Shown piece after piece: positions 1 to 10,020 of a stretch of 64,000 nucleotides of DNA. Source of the DNA: Bagarius yarrelli (lineage: Eukaryota > Chordata > Actinopteri > Siluriformes > Sisoridae); NCBI GenBank assembly GCA_005784505.1, contig VCAZ01000012.1, forward strand, positions 2,795,011-2,859,010. The letters run 5' to 3'. Each line of letters begins with the position of its first letter. Position 1 is the stretch's first letter. The translations under genes and the position numbers were made by a program. The notes under the pieces were generated by a model, which saw nothing but the letters and a program-made list of their open reading frames with translations, searched no databases and was not told the origin of the DNA.

Positions 1-189
1 AAATTAATAAGTGATACAGAAGTGAAGGTCTAGATGAGTGTAACTGAGACAAGTATCATGCTCAGTTCCCATATGGTATTTTAATTTTTTTATGGCCAAA
101 ATATATTTTAAATACGTGGTAAATATCAGTCATGCTTGAAAAAAATATAAGTCAATTTCCATTGTGCTTTGTGTCTTGGGTTTGATGTC

Positions 190-1395
190 CAGAGCGATCA
201 CAGAGGCACTCGTCGCAGGTGGCAGGGCATAGCAATTTGTGACAGCGACGCCTCCCTCCCAGATGCACTAAACGACTTCTATGCCCAGTTTGAGGTGCGG
301 AACAACGTAGAAGTGAGGAAGACCATCCCTCCTCTCAGTGACCATGCTGCCACCCACACTGGACCCATTACAGTTTGAGTATTACAGAACCTCTTCACGG
401 ACGATGCCATTGCCACAACTCTCCATTTGGCCCTCACACACAAGGGCACATATGTATGAGTTCTGTTCACAGACTTCCATTGAGCATTTAACACAATCAT
501 CACTCAGCACCTTGTCAAGAAGCTGAGCCTGCTGGGCCTGGACACTTCCCTCTGCAATTGAATCCTGAACTTTCTGACTGGGAGACCTCAGTCAGTCCGG
601 ATTGAAACAAACATCTCCAGCACCACCACACTGAGCACTGGGGCACCACAGAGTGTGTGCTCAGCCCACTACTGTTTAATCTGCTGACTCAAGACTGTAG
701 AGGAAAGCACAGCTCAAATCACATCATTAAGATGGCTGATGACTGTACTGTGGTGGGTCTCATCAGCAAAAAAGACGAGTCAGCATACAGAGCGGAGGTG
801 CAACAGCTAACAGCCTGGTGTAGTGCTAATAACCTGTTTCTGAACACTGACAAGATTGAGGAAATCGTTTTTGACTTTAGAGGAGGAAAGATTCTCCATG
901 ACCATTCTCCACTGAACATTGACGGATCCTCTGTAGAGATCTTCAAAAGCATCAAATTCCTTGGTGTTCACCTGGCGGAGAACCTCACCTGGTCACTCAA
1001 CACTAGCTCCAACAGCAAAAAAGCCCAGCAGCGCCTCTACTTCCTTCGAAAACTAAGAAAAGCCCATCTTCCACCATTATATTCTATATATATTCTGTTA
1101 AGCACGGACACTTTAAATGCTGTTGGCACAATAATTGCGCTGGTTAATTGCACATCTCTTTGTTTATCTGCACATCTTTAATTATCTGGTCAGCACTATT
1201 GAATATACTGTACAGAGTGTTTTGTTTTTGTTTTGTCTATTTACACTGTCAGTTTTGCACTGTTTGCACCAGTTTGAACACATGCACTTTATGTTGCTAA
1301 GGCGATTTATTCTTTAGTCTTTAGCTCTGTGTTGTTCTTCTCTTATGTGGCTCTTTGTATTTGGGTAACTCTGTTTTTTTTGTGTAACACCATGG
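190..1395 (+). mobile_element. CR1/L2-like LINE, 5'-truncated copy 1
   Basis: Degenerate non-LTR retrotransposon of the jockey superfamily (CR1/L2/Rex group). It starts in the linker between endonuclease and reverse transcriptase (frame giving DALNDFYAQFE near 265-300), continues through reverse transcriptase pieces, and ends in a 3' UTR rich in 'tttgcactgt' and 'ttgtgtaacaccatggtgc'. The frame changes several times before 657. The C-terminal third of the ORF after the KAQQRLYFLRKLRKAHLPP motif (about 1018-1075) is missing and the sequence passes straight into the 3' UTR. Same family as the copies at 15777-18366, 46735-47100 and 51835-53130. The clade name is from memory of fish LINE reverse transcriptases. 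Confidence 0.85.
657..1181 (+). pseudogene. LINE reverse transcriptase fragment
   Basis: Longest open piece of LINE copy 1. It begins at the conserved LSPLLFNLLT motif that follows the PQG turn. It continues through a damaged catalytic box, where MADDCTVVG stands for the usual FADDTTVVG so both aspartates of the palm survive, then NLFLNTDKIEEIVFDFR and a FLGVHLAENLTWSLNTSS segment of the thumb. In the family this domain copies LINE RNA at a nicked target. The frame runs out in the 3' UTR, so the last 20-30 residues are not protein-like. Upstream fingers motifs lie in other frames from about 360 to 640. Not functional. Confidence 0.85.
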
Positions 1396-3227
1396 TGCAC
1401 AGATAGGCCTATTAACTATTTACTGTATAACCACATGGAACTGATAAATCTATTTCTGTTGACATAGAACCTTTGGGAATGTGTAAAATTGCTGATTAAG
1501 CATTTTACAGTGCCTTATGGCTCTAACACTGATGTAATGGTCAGACTTTACATCGGTCTTTATTTATTTGTGAAAGAATACTCAGCAAAACAAAGCTCAT
1601 CAAGGATACCCATAAATGTGTTTTGATTGGTCTTCCTCATTGATTTGTTCATGGGGGCCAGTAGACTAATAGCTGCCTTTATGGTCTTAAATAAATGCAA
1701 ACTAGAACAATGTTCTAGGACAATGGGCCGGAATGGAGTCCCTAATGCTCAGGTCCCAGTGTTGCTAAGGTACAGCAGAGGCTAAGATTTTGGACATCCA
1801 ACTGGAACTAGCAGAAGAACATGAGACGGGCTTAACCTTATCTCACTAGCCCCGTGGGCCTCACTCAAACTGAGGAAGTCCGCTCTCTGGATTAAGATTC
1901 GCTTAAACACTTAAATTTTATAAAATGTAATAAATTATACAGTCTAAATGTACTGAACTGGTTTATTAGATACATACACGTATTCACAACTTTTTCTTCT
2001 GTCTCTCACCCCTGCACACATGCAGTCTCACCAAATTACGGGAAGCTCTGAGGTGAAAAATGCATTTACCCATCCACACAAAATGAGTGCTAAAAGAAAA
2101 TTACCACATCTAAACTTAATAAAAAATTTAGTCTGTTAAATAAGTAAGAGGAAATCTGTAAAGTATAAACTATCAACTTACTGCGTGAGTGTCATAAAGA
2201 TCTACACCGATTAATTAGGCAAAATTTAATGGTTTTATATATTTTTTAAATGCTTTATTTAGTAACAACATTCAATGTCACCCGTCGACTTTGAGTGATG
2301 AATACAAACACTCCCTATATTATAGCCCCTGACACTGACAGGTTTTAGTTCAAAGCTTAGAAAATGCCATCACAAAAAGGGTTTTCCATTCCTTTTGAGT
2401 TTTGGCAGTCATGGATCATTTATGAAATGAAAATTCAAACGATTTGCAATTACGCTTTGTGAAAATTTGTGTGTCCACATAATACTGCAATACTATACAG
2501 GCAGATGTGTGATGCATTTAACACTTTGGGATATTGTAGAAATCAGATCCACTGTCTGCTTCAAGCTGTCTTAAGTTATCCCTTGTCAGCACAGAAAAAA
2601 GCTGTCCTTGATTCTTTTTCATACTTGATGAGTAATGCCATGCACCAGAAGCTTTTTAACATATCCTTGCTGTGTACCCTTTAATTGTCACTAAAATTCA
2701 TTTATCTGTGGCAGCAGGATGCTATGTGTGAATCGACTTTCCAAACTATAATAACTATCTGGCATGATTTATGAAAATGAATGAAAGATGTTTTATCCAT
2801 TTCATTTAAGTGAAACTGGGTTTATTGCAACATTTTTGCAGTTCAACAGGGTTTATTGGGTGATCTATGAAATCTCATTTAAGTAAATAAAACTTTGGAC
2901 CAAGGCTCACAATAGAAACTCTGATGCCAGTAGTGTAAGTGGGAGTTGATGAGGAGTTTAATATGAGCAGGGTATAAACAATATTAAAATCATTCCAACT
3001 TGTCCAAAACCAGCAGATCAACAAAACTTTTAACTTTCAGAGCTTCCCTATACTGAGTCTTTACAATCTGACCTTCACTTGGCGTTAGAGCTTGTTAGTA
3101 GTATTTGTTTTAAGTGGGAACTAAAACAATTTTTATAGAATAAAAATATTCTATACAACATGCATAAATGATGTATTGATGATGAAAAAAAGTATAGTAT
3201 TAACAGACAGGGTTACATAGAGCTGGC
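1396..3227. other. No gene recognised
   Basis: About 1.8 kb of AT-rich DNA. The longest open frame (2469-2684, +) has no recognisable domain and low-complexity flanks. I see no terminal repeats, SINE boxes or coding periodicity. Confidence 0.6.
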
Positions 3228-3281
3228 TGTAAGGACTCCATCCCCCAACTGCCAGTGTGCGCCATCATCAGAATACTAGCA
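3228..3281 (+). repeat. LTR 5'-end remnant
   Basis: Begins TGTAAGGACTCC and can be aligned by eye with the first ~50 bases of the E2 LTR read on its own strand (TGTGAGGACTCC..., then CCCAAC-GCCAG, GCGCC, TACTAG). It stops a few bases before the RNase H frame, so LTR, gag, protease and RT were removed by one deletion joining LTR to RNase H. Confidence 0.6.
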
Positions 3282-3288
3282 CGCTGGG

Positions 3289-3720
3289 GTGGGTGCTGTT
3301 CTTTCCCAGCGACACGGGACGCCACCCAGGTTACACCCTTGTGCGTTCTACTCACATAACCTGACCTCTGCTAAAAGCAATTACGATGTGGGAAACAAAG
3401 AACTGCTCACCACCAAGCAGGCATTGACTGAACGGAGGCAGTGGTTTGAGGGGAGTAAACTACCTTTTGTTGTGATTACAGACCACAAGAATCTGGAATA
3501 CCTTAAATTCGTGAAGAGACTTAATTTAAGGCAAGCACGGTGGGCCTTGTTCTTTACACAGTTCCAGTTCACAGTCACCTACCGCCCTAGTAGCAAGAAT
3601 CGTAAAACAGATGCGCTCTCCAGAGTTCATGACCCCCTACAACAGGATTTCAGTTCAGAATCAGTTCTCAGCCCAAAGGTTATCCTGGGTCCCATCCACT
3701 GGGATCTTGATGAAGATTGA
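3289..3720 (+). pseudogene. Ty3/gypsy RNase H domain (E1)
   Basis: RNase H of the gypsy polyprotein; in the family it removes RNA from the RNA:DNA hybrid. The frame starts at MGAVLSQRHGTPPRL and continues through HPCAFYSHNLTSAKSNYDVGN, KELLTTKQAL and FVVITDHKNLEYL to the C-terminal KTDALSR, whose aspartate is the last metal ligand. The strand carrying the first catalytic aspartate lies just before the frame and is missing. The tail (LSPKVILGPIHWDLDED) is the usual linker to integrase and ends in a stop at 3720. Confidence 0.85.
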
Positions 3721-4250
3721 GAAAGAACACAAGAATGGTCTGCCTTCAGCCGTGTGTCCTGTGTGGAAAAAGTATATATCTCAAAGCCTTCGATCACAGG
3801 TGATTTCATGGGTCCATTCATCGCTGAGCTCGGGCCACCTGGGAGTAAAGTGCACAACAGAGCTCTTGAGTAACGCTTATTAGTGGCCGAGTCTGCGGGA
3901 GGATGTTTCAACTTTTGTGAAATATAGGTCCCATATTGTAATTGATTTCGTCAGCCGCCTCCCCTCCTCTCAGGTTCACACAACGATACTCACCATCATC
4001 AAGCGCTTCTCTAAGGCCTGTATACTGCCACGCAATGTTCTGGACATCATTACCCAGGACATCATATCAGATCGCTGACCCCCGTTCCATCTCGAGTATG
4101 GGCCTTCATTTGCAAACACGCCTCGATATCAACGTCAGTCTTACGTCGGGTTATCATCCTTAGTCTAATGGACAAGCTGAAAGGATGAACTCAGAGTTGG
4201 GAGTACCTCAGATCGTATTGTGCACATGATGCATCGAGGTGGAGTAAATC
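3721..4250 (+). pseudogene. Ty3/gypsy integrase fragments (E1)
   Basis: Pieces of integrase in shifting frames. Near 3805-3905 the N-terminal zinc-binding region is visible (SWVHSSLSSGHLG, then LLSNAY and a stop). From about 3925 the catalytic core starts (HIVIDFVSRLPSS, TTILTIIKRFSKA), so the first core aspartate is present. A damaged second motif (IISDR, near 4065-4080) and the region that should contain the catalytic glutamate (near 4165-4195) follow. Sequence between the zinc finger and the core is deleted, and stops interrupt every frame. Confidence 0.75.
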
Positions 4251-4704
4251 TCCATGGCGGAATATCACCTAACTCACTAACACCTTCCTTTACTGTCTTA
4301 ACATCTTTCCAATGTGTTTTAGGTTCCAACCCCCACCAGTTTCCGTAATCAGGAGAGCCATCCAGTGTTTCAGCGCTGGAGGACTGGTTTCAACGAAGTG
4401 CCACGTTTGGAATTGCTCATGTCAGGCTCGCAAGCCGTACGATCTCAACGTATTCAGGCCTTACATCGTAGATGACCCCCTCCGAACTATAGCCTGAAGA
4501 GCTGGTATCGCTCTCCACCAGACTATGTCCTCGTCTGCCAATAGGATAATAGGCACAAATACGTAGGGCCCGTCAAAGTCTCGATCACCTACCGACTTGA
4601 ACTGCCCTCATCATACCTCATTTCCCCCTCCTTTCATGTATTGTTGTTGAAACCCACCACCTAATCCCGATGCTGAACCACCTCCGTCGAACCTCGAGCA
4701 TCCA
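4251..4704 (+). pseudogene. Integrase C-terminal region, heavily decayed (E1)
   Basis: By position this should encode the SH3-like integrase C-terminus seen better in E2 (30056-30376) and E3 (38825-39055). Only scraps remain, such as the 'gtagggcccgtcaaagtctcgatc' stretch at 4563-4586 corresponding to the VGPFKI motif. No frame is open across it. Confidence 0.5.
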
Positions 4705-4926
4705 TTAAGGTTAGGGTGGCCCGCATACCAAGTGAACGAGATTCTGGATTCAAGGAGGGTGAGGGGCCTCCTGGAATATTTGGTGGACCGGGCGGGATAT
4801 GGACCAGAGGAAAGGTCTTGGGTCAAGGCCAGCGACATTCTGGGCCCCACTCACACACGAGAATTCCATGCCTCTCTCCCGAACATCCTGCTCCCGCCCT
4901 CAGGGACATCCTTGAAAAACGCATGA
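4705..4926 (+). pseudogene. Chromodomain fragment (E1)
   Basis: The frame through 4732-4926 reads VNEILDSRRVRGLLEYLVDRAGYGPEERSWVKASDIL (shown in part) and has the chromodomain pattern: the EILDSR strand, LEYLV, then a GYGPEERSW core with its aromatic and acidic residues. In chromoviruses this domain follows integrase and steers integration towards modified chromatin. A tail ending PSGTSLKNA and a stop at 4924 precede the polypurine tract. Confidence 0.8.
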
Positions 4927-4947
4927 GGCGTTGCATGGGGGGGGTAC

Positions 4948-5237
4948 TGTAAGGCTATGCCGCTGCTTTAAGCTACATGTTTATTAGTTTCGGTGCGAAG
5001 TATTGTTTGCTTAATGCGAATTACCAAGCATTTCTGTTCATTGCTCATGTTTATTGTTTTTTCCTCTGCCTGTTGTTCGACTACGTCTTTTGCCTAACGT
5101 TTGTTGGATTTGTTTACCTGTTTTTGGTTAATGGTTTACTAAACTCTGCCTGCCCTTTGACTACTCTTTTGCTGGATGCTTCCTTTCCAAATTAAAGCCA
5201 TTCTCTGAGTCATTGATTCCTCTATCTACTTCTTACA
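4948..5237 (+). repeat. 3' LTR of E1
   Basis: A 290-bp LTR with perfect inverted ends TGTAAG...CTTACA, directly after 'ggggggggtac'. It holds a TTTAAGC element near 4969 and about 25 bp later the block GTGCGAAGTATT (4993-5004), also found in the E2 and E3 LTRs. An ATTAAA polyadenylation-like signal lies near 5192. Its first ~45 bp differ from the 5' remnant at 3228. Confidence 0.8.
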
Positions 5238-5710
5238 CGGCTTTGAGCTCTGACCTTTGAATAATCCCAGTCAATTTGCATGACTCAGTCAGGCTGGATT
5301 TTGATCTGGTCTAAGAAGGAAAGACGGTCACCTCAAAACAAAAAAGACTAAAGATTAGGACTTTCTTTTCATATTTCTTTACAAAAAGCTAAGAATAGCA
5401 TAAATAACATGGCATTATAACAATAAAGACTGAATACCTTCTAAATAAAAAAATACACTAAATAACAAAGGTTTGTAAATACCTTACAATCACAGCCATA
5501 TGTGCTTTTAGACATACAGTATGTACAAATTAAATCTTTAAATGAAGCTATGGAGTTATGCTCATCCAGCTCAAGCTTGTTCAAATGTGTTCACTCAAGA
5601 CTTTGCAAATTATATATTCATGGAGCTTGCTTGTTGCACAGGGCAGCACATGCTTTAGACCCTTAGTACGAGTGATGACATTGTTAAAGCAGATGGAGAC
5701 TTTTTATATA
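5238..5710. other. No gene recognised
   Basis: AT-rich spacer between the E1 LTR and the Tc1-like piece. No ORF or repeat that I recognise. Confidence 0.6.
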
Positions 5711-6250
5711 CAGTGCCTTGAAAAATTATTCATACCCCTTGTATTTTCTTTTACATTTTTCACCTTACAACCACAAGCTAAAATGTGTTTTATTGAGATT
5801 TTATGTAATAGACCAACACAAAGTAGCACATAATTGTGAAGTGGAACAAAAATGATACATGGTTTTCAAAATCCTAAGCAAATAAAAATCTGAAAATTTG
5901 GCATGCATTTGATTTAGCCCCCTGTACTATGATCCCCTAAAAAATCAATAACCATCAATTCCTTCAAAGTCACCTAATTAGTAAATAGAGTCCACCTTGT
6001 GTAATTGTCTCAGTATAAATACACCTGTTCTATGACGGCCTTAGTGGTTTGTTAGAGAACATTAGTGAACAAACAGCATCATGAAGACCAAGGAACTCAC
6101 CAGAAGGGCCAGGGATAAAGTTGTGAAGAAGTTTAAAGCAGGGTTAGGTTATAAACAATATCCCAAGCTTTGAATATCTCAAGAAGCACTGTTCAATCCA
6201 TCATTCAAAAATAAAAAAAGGATGCCACGACTGCAACAACATTACCAGAC
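5711..6250 (+). mobile_element. Tc1/mariner-like element, 5' part
   Basis: Starts 'cagtgccttgaaaaattatt' after a TA, the usual Tc1 target dinucleotide. A long terminal region follows ('acattttcaccttacaaccacaa', 'aaagtagcacataattgtgaagtgg'), then 'agtataaatacacctgttc' before the transposase. The transposase N-terminus is recognisable from MKTKELTRRARDKVVKK (from about 6081), which is the first helix-turn-helix, but the frame is broken after about 30 residues and the element is cut off near 6250. Same family as 20211-21155; a small piece recurs at 53742-53880. Confidence 0.85.
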
Positions 6251-6299
6251 ACGAGTAGCTTCCAGACTGGGATGATATTCATTGCACACAAACTGCCCG

Positions 6300-7075
6300 A
6301 GATTCTATTCGTTGTTAAATGCACTCAAACACTTTCTGCCAGACCTAAGTGGCTGACATGTATTAGTGCATACAGACATGTCAGTGGTCACTTATATCAA
6401 CCACCAGTGAGGTCTGTGCTCACTAAGGGAAACTTTGCTGGCTAAGAGCAATGTATATCCCAGGGTATATATATTCCCTGAATCAAAAAGCAGACATTCT
6501 GTTGAGGCTGGGGCTGAGGCCTGGGGGAATCACAACTTTATCTAGAAGTAGTGGTGCTACTACGGAAATGCTTGGCCGAGTGAATGACCTATTAAAGCAC
6601 TGTCTGCTCTGGTTCTTGTTGGCCTCCCTAGCCCCGCTGGACCTGAATGCCATAGGACAGACATGTCTGAGACTAGGTCTGTACATGTACGCGAGTTCTA
6701 GAGCGAATTTGCCAGGACAGGGTTACACTGACATTGGTTGTCAAATTCTATCCCTTCTAGATGGTCGTCCTTTTTAGTTACCTGTCAGTAGGGAACCCCT
6801 TTCACAAATGAAGGGAGCCCTAGTGCAACCCTATTTAGAGTTATTAAAACTGTGGCCATGGTCCCTCAGGGGTGCAGCTCCTAGTAGCAGATTTCTCAAC
6901 CATGTCCTAGAGACATGTTCAGTCCAGCGCTCCGCCACGAGAAAACTGTATGCCAGAGACAAACAGCACAAACCAGTTAATTGTCTGATTAGTTCAGTGC
7001 TGGGATTCCTACAAGAGCATTTCTCCACAGGTCTAACACTATTCCCCCTGAAAGTAAGTTGTTTTTAACACCCCT
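6300..7075 (+). pseudogene. DIRS RNase H tail and recombinase N-terminus
   Basis: Frame 6451-6777 carries IPGYIYSLNQKADILLRLG and LAPLDLNAIGQTCLRLGLYMY, matching the segment after RNase H in DIRS pol. An upstream piece in another frame (about 6370-6440) includes a SVVTYINHQ-like strand. Frame 6808-7068 carries VLETCSVQRSATRKLY, then PVNCLISSVLGFLQEHFSTGL, and ends near a TLKVS-like strand. That is the core-binding domain of the recombinase, comparable to 32384-32713. The catalytic half is not readable. Function assigned by similarity of pattern to the better-preserved copy at 31-34 kb. Confidence 0.7.
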
Positions 7076-7407
7076 CTGGGTGGCAGCCACTTAACAGACA
7101 ATAAGTAGATAGGTGGTTAAGACCATCACTCTTGCTGACAAGGCCACTGACCTTCCAGTCATGAAAGGTCTCATGGTGCAATCTACCAGGGTTATAGTGG
7201 CCTTAAGCTTTGGAATTATGTATGTCCAATTCTTCAACCTGATCTAGCTACAATTCACTGTTTTAAAGTTCATCCTCTCACCGACACTGAGACAGTGACT
7301 TGGTGTTATGGAAAAGTTGGTTTGCATTTCCACGTAGCTCGAGTTACTCAAGAGAAATGTTTTTAGGTTGCGTATGTAACCACAGTTCCCAAAGGCACCA
7401 AGCTTTA

Positions 7408-7590
7408 AATTAACGGTATTTGGCAGACACTCTTATCCAGAGCGACTTGCATTTATTTCTTTTATACAACTGAGCAATTTGGGGTTAAGGGCCTTTTAGG
7501 GGTCCAGCAGTGGCAACTTGGTGGTGCTGGAATCGAACCCCAATCTTCCAATTACCAGTCCAACATCTAACCACTGAGCTACCACTTTTA
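7408..7590 (-). mobile_element. tRNA-derived SINE
   Basis: On the minus strand it starts with a tRNA-like head (agtggtagctcagtggtta..., box B-like GGTTCGATTCC) and ends with the fish SINE tail seen on the plus strand as 'tggcagacactcttatccag agcgac'. Inserted in the DIRS terminal region. Related copies: 60120-60265, 61888-62075, 63172-63372. Confidence 0.85.
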
Positions 7591-7686
7591 CCACATATGC
7601 TGTGTTACCCGCCTGTAACGTAATGCTTTCTGATTGGTTGGATTATGCTTTAGGGCCAAGGTTATAAAAGGCCATTCTCAAAGCAT

Positions 7687-8525
7687 TTTAACTAGAGGTA
7701 GGAAATTTACGATCCAATCCGATTCTGATTCTGGGAGTCACAATCGATTCTTAATCTACACTTTTTCTAACTCTAATTATTAATGCTGTTTAAATACATT
7801 TTAGATTTGAACCAGAATTAAAGTTTCTATGCTTTTATTTATAGTTGGAATTCTGTATGACATAGTATCCATCTTAAGTGTGTTCGGATAACAAGCTCAA
7901 ACATCAAAACGTCTGATTATTAGACAATAATGAAGAACACAAATAACGCCATCAGGGCACACTGTACCTCGGCTTTACCAACTGCAACTGTGTAAAACAC
8001 CCTAGGTTATCAACGACAGAGAATGGGCACAAATCCTTGTCAGTAAAACCCATAACTGAGTAATTCACTTCTCCTTTTTTTAGAAACCAGACAGTCGATT
8101 TTAAATTTGAAGTTAATTGTCCATTTTTGTTCAAATGAAGCAAATTTGCCAGCATAGTAATATGTCACTCAGTGTGTAACAGACTAAACTGTTATTAAGT
8201 TTAGACGTCGTAATTTTACGTCAGCACTCGTCTGTTGTGGGAAATGCATTTTTTTCCTCTGGGCTAGCCGTAGTTTGGTAAAAGTAAAAAAGAAAAAAGT
8301 TGTCAAAACATGTCTATATTGAATAAACCAGTTCAATACATTTTGGACTGCTTTTGTTCTTTATTTTATTAAAGTTAAGTGTTTAGGCAAACCTGTGACA
8401 AACGCTTGGTTACGCTTATAATTTTTATGTTTAGAATCGATTCGGACTTTTTAAAATCAATTAGGCATCATAAGAAAAAGAACAGGTTGCATCAATGAAT
8501 CATTTTTTGGTCACCCCTAGTTAAA
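7687..8525. mobile_element. hAT-like non-autonomous DNA element
   Basis: An 839-bp AT-rich unit with 13-bp terminal inverted repeats (TTTAACTAGAGGT on the left against TTTAACTAGGGGT read from the right, 12 of 13). Subterminal 'cgatccaatccgattctgat' and 'agaatcgattcgg' motifs recall hAT-type fish MITEs. No transposase frame is present. Flanks show no exact 8-bp duplication, so the hAT label is tentative. Confidence 0.6.
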
Positions 8526-8591
8526 CACGGTCCTGTTTCTTGGGAACCATGATTACATATGTAACCTAGAGACGTATTTTCATATTTAAAA

Positions 8592-10020
8592 AAATAAGAT
8601 AAGATAATTATTCATTTATTCAGAAGGAAATCTTGTACCAGTAACAGGAAGGTGCAAAATTTTTTTGTATTGTAAAATAATGTTAATGCACTATATATTG
8701 CATATGGTATTTCTAACGATATAATATTGCAAAATTAGTATGCACTTATTGATATTGTAACTGTAATAATTAAGGCATGCGAATTTGTTATAGCCTGGTG
8801 TCATCACAGCTCAGAATAAGGGGAAAGTTATAGAGTTTAATGGCTACAGGTATGAATGACTTCCTTTGGCATTACATTGGAGACTTCAGTGGTCTCAGTT
8901 TGCGGCTAAATGTACTCGTATGACAACTGTGCAGGGATGTGATATACACCATGCACGGGTTTGCATGCATTGTTGAGATGAGACGTTTAAATGATAGAAC
9001 AGATGAAGCATAGTGCTGCAGAAATAAGGACCTCTGACTTTGTTTTCACAGAGCATCAGTGTTCTTTGATAGTGCAGTTTGTAATCAATGTGGAAACCCA
9101 GGTATTGTAGCTGTCCACAATGTTACTCAGTGTCGTGAGTGTGGGTAGCGGAGACGTCCTTGCCGTTAGAATCACTACCAGCTCTTTAGTGTTGAGACAT
9201 GAGCTGCAGGTGATTAGTCCACAACACTTTACAAACGTGACTACATCCTGTCTTATCCTTCTGACCTCTACTATACAGCCTAACATAGCAGAGCATCGGA
9301 AAACTTCTGCAAATAGCAAAACGTGAGCAGTGGCTGAATATGTAGTGTAGTGTTTAAAAGAAAAGGGGACAGAACCTAACCTGAGGGGCCCTGTGCTGCT
9401 CACGAGATGTCTGAGGTGATGTTCTGCAGCCTCAATATTGAATCCATGTAATTGTTTGTAATCCAGACACAAGGGAAACATCCAACTACATGTCCAGTAG
9501 AGGTATTACTAAGAAGTTTGATGGTGTGGAAAAAAACATGACTCTTACAGTGTTGCTGACTCCTCAAGGTGCGGGTGTAGGCTCTGTTTCGCAGGACGAG
9601 ATAGCATCCTCCACTCCAACGTTGATAGGGTAACTGCAGAGGGTGTTGGAATGGTTCACGATTGTCCGTATGTGGTTAAGGACAGTCTTTCTGGCGACTC
9701 ATGACGTTGAGGTATGACAACGTGTTAAGTGACAACTCCACACCTCGCTCAATGTTGTTTTGAGTCAGTCTGCTTTCAGTTTTCTCCTATAACAGTACCC
9801 ATCTTTAATTTTTTCTTTACTTTAGCCTGTGCTTTTTTCATCTCTCCTTGTCTCCGTTCCTTAGGCAGGGCTTCTTTCGTTAAGCTTTGATCTCTTTGGG
9901 CACCCAAGTTTGATATGTGAAAGCATTTACAGACAGTAGGTAGAGCTATAGAGCTGTATGCCACTTTAACGTTAGATACAATAAGTCCAAATTTGTTATC
10001 TCTTGTTTTGCAGTCCACAA
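8592..10020 (-). mobile_element. LINE, second L2-like family
   Basis: Minus-strand non-LTR element. The 3' end is marked by a TTATCTTATCTTAT-type tail (complement of 8592-8612) next to the DIRS end. Reverse transcriptase lies at 9056-9481, and upstream sequence to about 10020 is too decayed to read. It differs from the CR1/L2-like family at 0.2, 16, 47 and 52 kb in its thumb motif (NTKELVV then ARTSPLP and IVDSYNT). Confidence 0.65.
9056..9481 (-). pseudogene. LINE reverse transcriptase fragment
   Basis: A 141-residue open frame. Visible in order: a GPLRLGSVPFSF stretch at the place of the family's PQG-LSPFLF motif, FAEVFRCSAMLGCI at the place of the catalytic KFSDD-A-VGCI box (both aspartates lost), FVKCCGLITCSSCLNTKELVV, and IVDSYNTWVSTLI matching the thumb's YLGVHI region. 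The frame stays open but catalytic residues are gone, so it is a dead copy open by chance. Confidence 0.7.

Larger units (their letters stand above)
3228..5237 (+). mobile_element. Ty3/gypsy chromodomain retrotransposon E1, remnant
   Basis: A 3' half element. In order: a short LTR-start remnant (3228-3281), RNase H, integrase zinc-binding region and core, an integrase C-terminal stretch, a chromodomain, a G-run polypurine tract (4937-4944), then a full LTR. Gag, protease and most of the reverse transcriptase are absent. The order RT-RH-IN-chromodomain marks the chromovirus (Tf1/sushi) branch of Ty3/gypsy. All ORFs carry stops and frameshifts. E2 and E3 on the other strand are relatives. Confidence 0.85.
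6270..8576 (+). mobile_element. DIRS-like retrotransposon, 3' part (copy 1)
   Basis: Contains the end of a DIRS RNase H/connection region and the N-terminal part of the tyrosine recombinase (6300-7100), then a decayed stretch and a terminal region. The terminus is recognised by 'gcgtatgtaaccacagttccc' near 7370 and by the box at 8542-8574 (GGGAACCATGATTACATATG, then TAACC and GAGACG). The terminal region is interrupted by a SINE (7408-7590) and a hAT-like element (7687-8525). DIRS elements use a tyrosine recombinase instead of an integrase. Confidence 0.7.
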
